DNA from: Cerina litoralis
GTDB lineage: Bacteria > Bacteroidota > Bacteroidia > Flavobacteriales > Flavobacteriaceae
Length of the DNA: 64,000 nucleotides
Assembly (NCBI GenBank): GCA_022008415.1
Contig: JAIRBC010000021.1
Coordinates: forward strand, 1 to 64,000
Reading direction: 5' to 3'
Part shown: one piece after another, positions 8,401-17,036 of the stretch
Layout: each line of letters begins with the position of its first letter
Position numbering within the stretch: the first letter of the stretch is position 1
Notes under the pieces: model-generated
The model's input: only the letters and a program-made list of their open reading frames with translations
What the model was told of the DNA's origin: nothing
Databases searched by the model: none
Translations under genes and position numbers: made by a program

Positions 8401-9483
8401 TTATATCCCAAAATATTCCCGGTATCTATTGTACAAATGGCCAGCTTGGAGATAGGCGGATTGTGGGCTCATGAAATGTGAAAATTCAAAGGTGATGGCC
8501 TTATCGTAATTGGCCCGTTTTGCGGCTTCTAGCTTCATTCGCAGTTTATCGAATTTTATGGGTAAAAACTTTATCGGCATATCCCTACTAAAAGATTCCG
8601 CATTGGTCCAACATTTCATGTTGTAACGATCGGCCAACCTTTTGTTGACCTCGAAGAAGGCATCGAGTTCATCGTAATCAATATGCCCGTCCTGGAAGGC
8701 ACAAGCGTCCACAACCTCGTGGATACCAGAAAATATCTCGTCCCATTCCTTTTCGTGCTCTTGGACCGATACCGCTTCGGCCTTGCTTAAATTGCCCGAG
8801 GCAGCGGCAACCGCTTTTTTACCATCGATCCAAGGAGAGATAAAGGTCGGTAAGCCACCGGACACATCCTTACACTGCTTCCCTAGGGTATAAAAGGAAT
8901 CTATGGCTCCTTTGGTCTTCCTGCTAATTTCGCCGCTCAGATACCACCCCTGAAAACTTTTGTAACGACTGCCATAATTCTTCCAAACCTCATCGATCAC
9001 AAATCGGTTGGACTCAATTTCCTTGGACAAGTCGCCCGTATCCCAGTATTCCCCGGAATCGTAGAGTCCGAAATAAAATTTCATGTCATACTTCTCCGCC
9101 AAGCGGAGAAATAGATCCAACAAATCTATGGAGGGCATATAGCAACCTTTGGAAAGAAGGTATTTGGAGGGGTAGGTGATGAATTTACGATACCCGGATC
9201 GGATCATGATGACCGTATCTATTCCGATGGCCTTCATATGCTGAAAATCGAGTTCCCATTCCCTTTCCCCCCAGTTTTGGTGGGGAATATCATGGGAGAT
9301 CTCATCTAAAAAGGTTCCGGTAATTTTTAATCCCTGCTGTTGAGGGACCAGCAATCCGGAATCTTGATATTCAAATTTTTCTTCCACACCTGAGGCATGG
9401 AGGTTAGAAACGGCAAACGCCGACATTCCCGCCAACGTAGCTTTTTTAATAAATTCCCTGCGTTGTGATTTTTTTTTATCCAT
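8401..9483 (-). CDS. Exported DUF4434-type TIM-barrel protein
   Basis: A 360-residue protein whose N-terminus SQRREFIKKATLAGMSAFAVSN is a Tat-like leader. From about residue 50 (ITGTFLDEISHDIPHQNWGEREWELDFQHMKAIGIDTVI) it follows the DUF4434 pattern, a glycoside-hydrolase-like barrel of unknown activity found in Bacteroidota catabolic clusters. Acidic residues in GWYLSGEIS and in TFEFSHFM are placed as barrel-strand active-site residues would be. I chose ATG at 9481-9483 because the Tat motif begins right after it; a longer frame to 9546 would overlap the phospholipase gene and push the leader inside the protein. Function unknown; carbohydrate hydrolysis is an inference. Confidence 0.72.
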   Translation of the reverse strand: MDKKKSQRREFIKKATLAGMSAFAVSNLHASGVEEKFEYQDSGLLVPQQQGLKITGTFLDEISHDIPHQNWGEREWELDFQHMKAIGIDTVIMIRSGYRKFITYPSKYLLSKGCYMPSIDLLDLFLRLAEKYDMKFYFGLYDSGEYWDTGDLSKEIESNRFVIDEVWKNYGSRYKSFQGWYLSGEISRKTKGAIDSFYTLGKQCKDVSGGLPTFISPWIDGKKAVAAASGNLSKAEAVSVQEHEKEWDEIFSGIHEVVDACAFQDGHIDYDELDAFFEVNKRLADRYNMKCWTNAESFSRDMPIKFLPIKFDKLRMKLEAAKRANYDKAITFEFSHFMSPQSAYLQAGHLYNRYREYFGI

Positions 9484-9538
9484 GGACAACCGTTTAGGAT
9501 GGAAACTGACCAAAGATAACAACAAAAATCGTTCTCCC

Positions 9539-12091
9539 CTAAACAATCTCCCTTCCCATAAATGGGTCGCTCTTGGAAGGTTTACCTGTTTCTACCCGGC
9601 CTGCGTATCGTCTTTCAAAATTGGGATTTCCATTAACCTCAATTGAAAAATCATACCAACCATAGCTTTTAATAGTGTTTACCACCACGGGTACCGAGGT
9701 TCCTTTTTTTATGGTTACCGTCTGATCTGGATTGCCATAGGCACGGTCCACTATCGAAATAATAAAATCCTTGTTCTTTGAGTCATTGGATATTTTGATT
9801 TCGACATTACCTGAAGGGATTGTTGAGAATCCTCTCTTTTTTTGATAACCGCACGAAAGCCGTAGCTCAGGATCAGAGGCGCTACCCAACAGTTCCCTAT
9901 AAAAACCGTTGGGACCGTATACCCGCAGATGATAGGCACCCTCTTTAAAATGATCCAACGGCCATTGATAAGTAAGGGTGTCCCCCTTTTGCACAGCGAT
10001 CGGCCAGGTCTTTACCGCATTAAATTTCATTTCACCATCCTGGTCCTCCTGCAAATAGTCGCCCGGGGCATACACATTGAAGGGTGCCCCAACGGCCGAT
10101 TTGCCAAAAAAGTCGTCCGCGGCATTAAAGGTAATCCCAACCGATTTTTTATCGGCATCCAATTTGCCGTCCACATATAATTCATACCCAAGGGCACAGG
10201 AATTCCGGATTCCGGGCTCCTGCCGTGTCATAAAGGAGGTCTTATACAGGTCTTCCTTTGCCAGCGCAATATCCGTTTGGGCAAGCGGACGAAAATCCTT
10301 GGGCAGCTCCTTAAAGCTGGCGTTGTACACCTGCTGCATAAAAGGATCCCGATCGATAAATTTTGGCAGGTGAACGGCCTCCCCGTTATAGGGTCTAAAG
10401 CCTGAGACAAGGTTGCCACTGATCGCCCGGCGCCAACTACTTATATTGGTCTCTACTATTGGCTTTCCCGTTTTCCTTTTCAGAAACTCTTCCATAAACA
10501 TTAAGTTAGAGGTTATATCGCAGACCTCGGAATTTACCCAGCCACCCTTGCTCCAAGGAGAAGCTACAACCAGGGGCACTCGATATCCCAGTCCAACTGA
10601 ACTTTCCCTGACATCCTCGGGGTCCATATCTTCCTTGGCCATTTCTTGCTCTCTGGTCACATACTCTTCCGAGGTATCCAAATCTTTGGAAAAGGCATTT
10701 TTATCTTTGGGATTTGGTGCTACGAAAGGCGGAACATGGTCAAAATAGCCGTCGTTTTCGTCATACGTAAGTATAAATATGGTCTTCTTCCAAACTTCCG
10801 GGTTTTTGGTAAGGATATCCAATACCTCGGAAACGTACCAAGCTCCGTACCAAGGGGCACTGGGGTGGTCCGAAAATTTCTGGGGGGCCGCCAACCAGGA
10901 GACCGTCGGCAGTTTTCCTTGGTCCACGTCCTGCCTAAACTGGTGTAAAATATCTCCTTTGGGGACCTTCAAGGTACGCTCACTTCCGTTATCATGGTAC
11001 TCCAGCATTTCCGTTTTATGGTAATCGGGGTCACCACTATTGGTCGTAAAGGCCTTATTGTGTAGGTTTTTTTGAAACTCGGTAAGTTTTTCAAAATTTG
11101 ATTCGTCCCAACTACCAAGGACTTCCTTAATTTGTTCCAGTTGCTCCTTTTTCTTTGATAAGACCTTTTGTTGTTCCTCGACTTGGTCGCTGGGCAGTTT
11201 CTCCATATTTGCTTCCAGATCTTTAATTTCCGAAGGCAGTTCCGTAAGCCTCTTTTTTATAAAGCTTTGGAACGCCTTGCTGTACCGTACATTGTATTGG
11301 GAAAACCACTCCAGGTTGTTATCCGTAAAATTGGCCAACAGGGATTCGTCCTCCACACCTGTTGGTAAGCTGATTTCGTTTTGATATACCCTCCAGGAAA
11401 TCCCGTTTTCTTCCAACCGTTCTGGAAAGGTTTTCCAACTTCTTTCACTGTCGTACGTCACCTCATGGTTCCGGACACAGGGTTCATTTTTTACGCTATC
11501 CCATGATTTCCCCGTCCAAAAGAAATTTCTGTTGGTGGTGGTCCCCGTCAAGGCGGAGCAAAAATGCTGATCAAAAACGGTAAAAGCATCCGCAAGGGAG
11601 TAATAGAAGGGAAGGTCTTCTCGGGTATAATGGCCCATGGTGAGGGGCATATTGCCGTATTCCTCATCTGCCGCTTTTGCTATCAACCATTGATCGTACT
11701 TACCATTGTTCCTGGCATCCACCTGATTTTCCCAAGAATGGGGCAGACCACCCATCCACGTGGCCTGTGTATCCTTTATATTCAATCGGAAAGGCACATA
11801 GGTCTCTCCATCCCTATTGCTTTGCAGCCATACGGGAATTTTGTTAGGCAAAGAAATGGCACGCGGGTCATTGTAGCCCCGTACGCCCTGAAGGGTGCCA
11901 AAACAATGGTCAAAGGAGCGGTTTTCCTGCATGAGGAGTACCACGTGTTCCGCATCGTAGAAGGTAGTCCCTTTTTCCGGATTAATTTCCAATGCCCGTT
12001 GTATGGATGGTGGCAAACCGGTGGTCAGTCCCATTCCCCCGGCCAACATGCCGGCTTTTTTCAAAAAATTTCTTCTGGTGTCCATTGTCAT
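9539..12091 (-). CDS. Phosphocholine-specific type phospholipase C, Tat-exported
   Basis: An 850-residue enzyme of the bacterial phospholipase C / acid phosphatase family. The leader TRRNFLKKAGMLAGGMGL is a clear twin-arginine signal. VLLMQENRSFDHCFGTLQGVRGYNDPRA (residues 50-78) holds the N-terminal catalytic motif; SDHPSAPWYGAWYVSEVLD and TYDENDGYFDHVPPFV near residues 400-450 are the conserved core. Two small beta domains of the C-terminal DUF756 type follow after about residue 640. A coiled-coil-like charged insertion at about residues 255-320 is usual for the Bacteroidota branch. The family cleaves phosphatidylcholine or related lipids to diacylglycerol and the phosphorylated head group. 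It starts 41 bases after the aldehyde dehydrogenase of the amine operon, so head-group supply to that pathway is plausible, but inferred. Confidence 0.88.
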   Translation of the reverse strand: MTMDTRRNFLKKAGMLAGGMGLTTGLPPSIQRALEINPEKGTTFYDAEHVVLLMQENRSFDHCFGTLQGVRGYNDPRAISLPNKIPVWLQSNRDGETYVPFRLNIKDTQATWMGGLPHSWENQVDARNNGKYDQWLIAKAADEEYGNMPLTMGHYTREDLPFYYSLADAFTVFDQHFCSALTGTTTNRNFFWTGKSWDSVKNEPCVRNHEVTYDSERSWKTFPERLEENGISWRVYQNEISLPTGVEDESLLANFTDNNLEWFSQYNVRYSKAFQSFIKKRLTELPSEIKDLEANMEKLPSDQVEEQQKVLSKKKEQLEQIKEVLGSWDESNFEKLTEFQKNLHNKAFTTNSGDPDYHKTEMLEYHDNGSERTLKVPKGDILHQFRQDVDQGKLPTVSWLAAPQKFSDHPSAPWYGAWYVSEVLDILTKNPEVWKKTIFILTYDENDGYFDHVPPFVAPNPKDKNAFSKDLDTSEEYVTREQEMAKEDMDPEDVRESSVGLGYRVPLVVASPWSKGGWVNSEVCDITSNLMFMEEFLKRKTGKPIVETNISSWRRAISGNLVSGFRPYNGEAVHLPKFIDRDPFMQQVYNASFKELPKDFRPLAQTDIALAKEDLYKTSFMTRQEPGIRNSCALGYELYVDGKLDADKKSVGITFNAADDFFGKSAVGAPFNVYAPGDYLQEDQDGEMKFNAVKTWPIAVQKGDTLTYQWPLDHFKEGAYHLRVYGPNGFYRELLGSASDPELRLSCGYQKKRGFSTIPSGNVEIKISNDSKNKDFIISIVDRAYGNPDQTVTIKKGTSVPVVVNTIKSYGWYDFSIEVNGNPNFERRYAGRVETGKPSKSDPFMGREIV

Positions 12092-12132
12092 TTATCTTAA
12101 TATTGAACTCATTTTATAAAATTTTCTAGTCC

Positions 12133-13500
12133 TTATGAGATTCTTAAATGGTATGATTTTGGTTGAACAAAAGCTCTTATTCCTTGTGATGATAACGTAG
12201 ATCCCAAGCCCGAGTTTCTCCGACCGGACCAAGGAACATTGGGACTTACCCTATCGCAACAGTTCCAATAAACCGTTCCTGTATCCATTTTGTTCAATAT
12301 GTCCAAAGCCCGGATTTCACTGGATGAATAAACCGAAGCGGTTAGGCCATATTCTGTATCCTGCATTAGGGTAACGGCTTCTGCATCCGAAGCTACTTTT
12401 TGAATTCCGATGATGGGCCCGAAAGATTCGTCTTGCATTACTCTCATACTGTGATCGCAATTGATCAGCACGGTCGGCAAATAATAATTTCCCTTCTCTT
12501 CAATTGGGCTTCCTCCCACTTTTAAAATGGCTCCTTTCTTCACGGCATCTGCCACTTGATCGTTTAAAACGGCCATTTGTTGTTCCCTAGTCAAAGGCCC
12601 TATAAAGGTCTCCTGGTTGTTTGGGTCCCCAAGGATATAGGAGTTGACCTCCGTGGTAAATGCATCGACAAATTCATCATAAATTTTTTCAGCTACATAG
12701 ATGCGTTCCACGGCACAGCAACTTTGTCCGTTGTTATAAAAGGCGCCCTCCGCAGCATCGATGGCCGCTTGTTTTACGTCTTGTACGTCATCGGCGACAA
12801 ACAGCGGGTCCTTGCCGCCCAATTCCAGTTGCAAGGGAACCAATTTATGGGCTATTGACGTTGCAATGTACCTGCCTGTGTTATAGGATCCCGTAAAGAA
12901 ATAACCGTCACAATCCAGTTCCAACAAAGTTTGCCCGACCGAGCCGTCGCCAACTACGCATTGAAAAACATTTTTAGGTATTCCCGCCAAATGCAAGTAT
13001 TTCTCAAACTGTTTTCCGGTAAGCGTGGCGTATTCCGAAGGTTTGTACATTACGGCATTACCCGCCGTCAAGGCATATAGAAATACATTGTACCCCACAT
13101 TATACGGAAAATTCCAAGCGGAAATATTGGCAATGACCCCAAGGGGCTCGTACCTAATTTTTTCATGGGTTGCTCCAGAATCTACAAGTACCTCCTCCGC
13201 AAGCCATTTCTCAGCGTTCTTTTTTAGGTGGTCGATCCTATTTTGTGCCCCTTTTATTTCGTTGCGGGATTGCTGTATGGGTTTCCCAGTCTCCTTGGTT
13301 AAAATAACGGCAAGTTCCTCCATATTTTGAAGTACCAATTCTCCAAAACGAACAATACACGCTAACCGCTCCTTGACCGAGCGTCCGGCCCATTTCACCT
13401 GGCCTTGTCGCAAGACTTTAAACTTGGTTTCCACCTCTTCCTTGCTGTCCGATACGAGTTCAGCTATGGTTTTCCCAGTTGCAGGGTTCTTTATCTTCAT
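12133..13500 (-). CDS. Aldehyde dehydrogenase of the amine-utilisation operon
   Basis: A 455-residue NAD(P)-dependent aldehyde dehydrogenase, slightly short for the superfamily but complete. NISAWNFPYNVGYNVF (about 111) is the nucleotide-binding entry with the catalytic Asn, LELGGKDPLFVADD (about 222) carries the general-base Glu, and YNNGQSCCAVERIYV (about 255) carries the nucleophilic Cys, here one of two adjacent Cys. The sequence is closest in style to succinate-semialdehyde and related dehydrogenases. Its position 10 bases after a gamma-glutamyl hydrolase-type gene and near an alcohol dehydrogenase and a glutamine-synthetase-like ligase suggests that it oxidises a gamma-glutamylated aldehyde. 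The substrate is inferred from context. Confidence 0.88.
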   Translation of the reverse strand: MKIKNPATGKTIAELVSDSKEEVETKFKVLRQGQVKWAGRSVKERLACIVRFGELVLQNMEELAVILTKETGKPIQQSRNEIKGAQNRIDHLKKNAEKWLAEEVLVDSGATHEKIRYEPLGVIANISAWNFPYNVGYNVFLYALTAGNAVMYKPSEYATLTGKQFEKYLHLAGIPKNVFQCVVGDGSVGQTLLELDCDGYFFTGSYNTGRYIATSIAHKLVPLQLELGGKDPLFVADDVQDVKQAAIDAAEGAFYNNGQSCCAVERIYVAEKIYDEFVDAFTTEVNSYILGDPNNQETFIGPLTREQQMAVLNDQVADAVKKGAILKVGGSPIEEKGNYYLPTVLINCDHSMRVMQDESFGPIIGIQKVASDAEAVTLMQDTEYGLTASVYSSSEIRALDILNKMDTGTVYWNCCDRVSPNVPWSGRRNSGLGSTLSSQGIRAFVQPKSYHLRIS

Positions 13501-13510
13501 TCCGATGGTA

Positions 13511-14251
13511 TTATTTTAATACATGTTCTAGGAAGGCATCGTATAGTTTGTCGGCATCGATCAATTCCTGCTTTAGGGTATGGGAAAATTCTGGATGCCA
13601 TTGCACCCCAAAAACTTTCCCTGCCGGTTCCTTTGTGTAGCCAAATGCCTCTATAAGCCCGTCCTTTGAGAAGGCATAAATTTCCAGATTTCGACCCAAG
13701 GTTTTTATAGCCTGATGATGGACGGTATTTACTTGAGGGTTTTCCACGTTGCCGTATAGCTCGTCCAAGAATGAACCTTTCGTAAAGTTTATGCCATGTT
13801 TGACGGTGTCGTACAATTGGGCAGATCGATGCCGGTCTGCCTCCGGCTTTTGTGTTTCAATGTCCTGATAAAGTGTGCCTCCAAAATATACGTTCATCAA
13901 TTGAAATCCCCGACAAATCCCGAAAACGGGTATGTTATTGGTAACCGCGAAGTCCAATATCCCTAATTCGTATCGGTCTCTATGGGCGTCTCCTTTCCAT
14001 TTACCTATCGGTGTTTCCCCATAGCTCCCGGGCGCCAGATCGCTGCCGCCTTGTAAAACGAATCCGTCCATCTCGGAAAGTATATCGTTTAAACGGGAGC
14101 CATCCACATCGGGAATGAGCACTGGAAGGATTCCTTTTCGTGTAACATAGTTGGCCATATCGTTTTCCATATAGCTCAAGGACTTGGGGCCAAAAACGGT
14201 CCTGTCTATGTCCGGATACATAAAACAGGATGATATGCCGATTTTCTTCAT
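13511..14251 (-). CDS. Class I amidotransferase-type gamma-glutamyl hydrolase (peptidase C26, PuuD-like)
   Basis: A 246-residue protein with the peptidase C26 fold. VFGICRGFQLMNVYFGGTLYQDI near residue 120 holds the nucleophile Cys in the G-I-C-R-G elbow, and GVQWHPEFS near residue 220 holds the catalytic His followed by Glu. FVLQGGSDLAPGSYG fits the oxyanion region. PuuD and relatives split gamma-glutamyl amides such as gamma-glutamyl-GABA to free glutamate. I start it at ATG 14249-14251 (MKKIGISS), where the fold begins; the frame remains open to 14326 without family similarity. It would perform the last step of the gamma-glutamylation pathway encoded here. A 261-base gap separates it from the upstream alcohol dehydrogenase, so an internal promoter is possible. 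Confidence 0.86.
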   Translation of the reverse strand: MKKIGISSCFMYPDIDRTVFGPKSLSYMENDMANYVTRKGILPVLIPDVDGSRLNDILSEMDGFVLQGGSDLAPGSYGETPIGKWKGDAHRDRYELGILDFAVTNNIPVFGICRGFQLMNVYFGGTLYQDIETQKPEADRHRSAQLYDTVKHGINFTKGSFLDELYGNVENPQVNTVHHQAIKTLGRNLEIYAFSKDGLIEAFGYTKEPAGKVFGVQWHPEFSHTLKQELIDADKLYDAFLEHVLK

Positions 14252-14512
14252 TTTCGAATAAATTGATTTTTTATAGACTCCTAAACAAACTTTAAAAACA
14301 TTCCCCAGTCCCTGTCTCAACGGCACGCACGGGCTTTCAAAGGGAAATCAACACGAACCCGTAAAAGGCAAATGAAATCGGTTTTTAACTCGCATTTCGA
14401 TTAACAGATATACCCATAAATTCACCGATAAATATTTGCAAAAGTCGGTAATTATGAATCCGAGGGCCGAAAAGTGTGCTAGGTTCTTAATTTTTGTTTC
14501 GTTTACTGCTAA

Positions 14513-15661
14513 CTATAGTGCTTCTATATACAATCTTTTAAAATCTTTCCTACTTACGGGTTTTGGGTTGTTGGGGTGGCAAAAATCTGCTTCCGCCAAA
14601 GCCGAAAGTTCTTCGATATGCGATTCCATCACTCCTATTGCCGACAGCTTGGTTGGCAATCCCAATTTTTCGTTCAGATCGAAAAGGTATTCCACTACCA
14701 GGTTGCCTTTGCCATAGCCAAGGCCAAGTGCTAAAGCCATTCTGTTAAATCGATCTTCAAAACCTCGAAAGTTAAATTTCATGCCATAGGGCAGGTTTAC
14801 CGCATTGGCCAAACCGTGGTGGGTATCCAGCAAACTGGACAACGGATGCGCCAAACTGTGTACGACCCCCAATCCTTTTTGAAAGGCCACAGCGCCCATA
14901 AGCGATGCCAACAACATTTTGGCCCTGGAATCCACATCGGGATCTCTTGTTGCCTTCTCCAAGGATTGCGCTATCAAGGCCATGCCCTCCAGTGCAATTC
15001 CATCGCACATAGGATGAAAGTTTTTGGCTAGATAAGCCTCCATGTTGTGGGTAAGGGCATCCATCCCGGTAGCCGCTGTTATAAAGGCGGGCAATTCCAT
15101 GGTCAACATGGGGTCTGCAAAAACAATTTTGGCCATTAGCTTAGGGCTAAAGAGTATTCTTTTCCTCTTGGACACATCTTCCGAAATAATGGCACTTCGG
15201 CCCACCTCACTACCGGTGCCGGCCGTGGTAGGTACCGTTATAAAATGCGGCACTTCTTCGGTAACATATTGGTCCCCCCCAATGAGATCGTCATAATCAA
15301 ACAGATCCCTTGTGTGGTTTACACGTAATACAATTGCTCTGGCAACATCGAGGGCAACACCCCCACCGATACCAATAATTGAATCGCGTTCGGTTTGGTG
15401 AAACATTTCCCCGCCTTGGATAACATCGGTCTTCACCGGATTTTTGTGCATCTCCGAAAATACCTCCACACTCAACCCACATTGCTCCAAATTTTTCTTG
15501 ATCTCCTTAAAAAAGGAAAGGCCGGCCACATTGGGATCGGTTACCAAAAGAGGTCTTTGGAGTCCATGGTCCTTGAGATAAGGGACCAGCTCCTCGATCA
15601 CCCCTGCTCCAAACCTGATGGGAGTGGGAAAGTTATACCCATATGCTTTATTTATATCCAC
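14513..15661 (-). CDS. Iron-containing alcohol dehydrogenase
   Basis: A 382-residue group III (iron-type) alcohol dehydrogenase. PIRFGAGVIEEL starts the NAD-binding domain, SIIGIGGGVALDVARAI (about 93) is the dinucleotide loop, and TVPTTAGTGSEVGRSAII (about 142) is the family signature. Metal ligands are expected in ATGMDALTHNMEAYLA (Asp/His, about 198) and GVVHSLAHPLSSLLDTHHGLANA (His, about 265-282). It lies 11 bases after the glutamine-synthetase-like gene. PuuB-type pathways for putrescine use a flavin amine oxidase at this step; an alcohol dehydrogenase instead points to a substrate with a hydroxyl group, as in gamma-glutamyl-ethanolamide. That reading is an inference. Confidence 0.9.
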   Translation of the reverse strand: MDINKAYGYNFPTPIRFGAGVIEELVPYLKDHGLQRPLLVTDPNVAGLSFFKEIKKNLEQCGLSVEVFSEMHKNPVKTDVIQGGEMFHQTERDSIIGIGGGVALDVARAIVLRVNHTRDLFDYDDLIGGDQYVTEEVPHFITVPTTAGTGSEVGRSAIISEDVSKRKRILFSPKLMAKIVFADPMLTMELPAFITAATGMDALTHNMEAYLAKNFHPMCDGIALEGMALIAQSLEKATRDPDVDSRAKMLLASLMGAVAFQKGLGVVHSLAHPLSSLLDTHHGLANAVNLPYGMKFNFRGFEDRFNRMALALGLGYGKGNLVVEYLFDLNEKLGLPTKLSAIGVMESHIEELSALAEADFCHPNNPKPVSRKDFKRLYIEAL

Positions 15662-15672
15662 TATTCCCCGAA

Positions 15673-17031
15673 TTAAATAATTTCAAAATATCGTTTTATC
15701 TCCCAATCGGTTACCGCCGCTGAGAATTGTTTCCATTCCCATTCCCTGGTACATGTAAAGTGATCAACAAATGTTTCGCCAAAGAGCTCTATGGCAATAT
15801 TGGAGGTTTTCATTTTGTTGGACGCTTCCAACAGATTTGAAGGAAGCACCCCATTCATTAAATTTTCATAGCCATTGCCGCTCGTGGCTGGAATGTCTAA
15901 TTTTAAATTGTGTTCTATTCCATAGAGTCCGCTCGCCAAGCAGGCGGCCATAGCCAGATATGGATTGACATCGGAGCCTACAACCCGGTGTTCTATCCGG
16001 GTAGATTTTTGGGTCGGGGTCAATACCCGAAGCGCACAGGTCCTATTATCGTATCCCCAGGTAAGGGTTGTAGGTGCCCATGCACCTTCCACCAATCGCT
16101 TGTAACTATTAATGGTAGGGGCGAACATGGGCAGGATCTCGGGCAAACAACGAAGTTGGCCTGCCAAGTAGTTTTGCATAATAAGGCTCATCCCATCTTT
16201 TGAAGCACCGTCGTAAAAAAGGTTCTTCTTCTTTTTTAAATCCCAAAGGCTTTGGTGTATATGTCCTCCATTTCCGGGAAGCTTATTGGTTTGTTTGGCC
16301 ATAAAACTGGCTACCACATTGTGTTTTTTGGCGATTTCCTTTACGCCGGTCTTGAACAGGACGGCCCTATCGGCCGCTTCGAGAATATCGCTGTACTGGA
16401 TAGCCGCTTCGGTAACACCGGGACCAGTCTCGGTATGCAAGCCTTCCAAGGGCACGCCAAAAGCTTCTAGCTGATCAAAAAGAGTGTGAAAGAAATCCTT
16501 GTTTTCGGACATCCTCAAAATGGAATATCCAAACATACCGGGAGTCAACGCCAAAGGTGCCTGGAAATTTTTTCCTTCCAGAGAACTTGAGGTTTCCTTA
16601 AAATTGAACCATTCGAACTCTTGGGAAAACATAGGGGCATATTTCATGCCCTCGGCTTTTGCGATACTGTTTTTCAGTAAACTTCTGGGGCAGATCGATA
16701 AATTTTCGGACTTATCCGAACTAAAATCGGCAAGTAGAAACGGGGTTCCCTCCTCCCAGGGAATAGATCTAAAAGAATTTAGGTCTAACTGGGCATCAAA
16801 ATCTCCGTAACCCATATGCCAACCCACCATTTTGGTATTGTCATAGGCCAAGTCGCACATATCCCACCCAAAAACCACGGAGCAAAATCCAAATCCGTTC
16901 TCCAATGCGGAAATTAGCTTTTCCAAATGCATGAACTTCCCCCTAAGCACCCCGTCCATATCGGTAACGGCTACCTTAATTTTACGGTGCTTACTCTCCT
17001 TTAACCTTGTTGTTAATTCTTGTTTGTCCAT
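15673..17031 (-). CDS. Glutamine-synthetase-like gamma-glutamyl-amine ligase (GlnA4/PuuA-like)
   Basis: A 452-residue glutamine synthetase fold protein. KVAVTDMDGVLRGKFM replaces the usual N-terminal beta-grasp wording and is typical of the non-canonical amine ligases. HTETGPGVTEAAIQYSD (about 200) carries catalytic-site Glu residues, GNGGHIHQSLWD (about 255) carries the metal-binding His, and NRTCALRVLTP (about 330) the ATP/glutamate contacts. It lies directly after an ethanolamine-type permease (5-base gap) and before alcohol dehydrogenase, hydrolase and aldehyde dehydrogenase genes, so it probably joins glutamate to an imported amine using ATP. In Streptomyces coelicolor GlnA4 does this with ethanolamine. 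True ammonia-assimilating activity is less likely. Confidence 0.87.
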   Translation of the reverse strand: MDKQELTTRLKESKHRKIKVAVTDMDGVLRGKFMHLEKLISALENGFGFCSVVFGWDMCDLAYDNTKMVGWHMGYGDFDAQLDLNSFRSIPWEEGTPFLLADFSSDKSENLSICPRSLLKNSIAKAEGMKYAPMFSQEFEWFNFKETSSSLEGKNFQAPLALTPGMFGYSILRMSENKDFFHTLFDQLEAFGVPLEGLHTETGPGVTEAAIQYSDILEAADRAVLFKTGVKEIAKKHNVVASFMAKQTNKLPGNGGHIHQSLWDLKKKKNLFYDGASKDGMSLIMQNYLAGQLRCLPEILPMFAPTINSYKRLVEGAWAPTTLTWGYDNRTCALRVLTPTQKSTRIEHRVVGSDVNPYLAMAACLASGLYGIEHNLKLDIPATSGNGYENLMNGVLPSNLLEASNKMKTSNIAIELFGETFVDHFTCTREWEWKQFSAAVTDWEIKRYFEII

Positions 17032-17036
17032 AGGGA

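Noticed and set aside
11564..12100. 178-residue open frame on the plus strand
   Set aside because: It lies wholly antisense to the phospholipase C gene; no domain is seen and such long antisense frames are common opposite coding regions.
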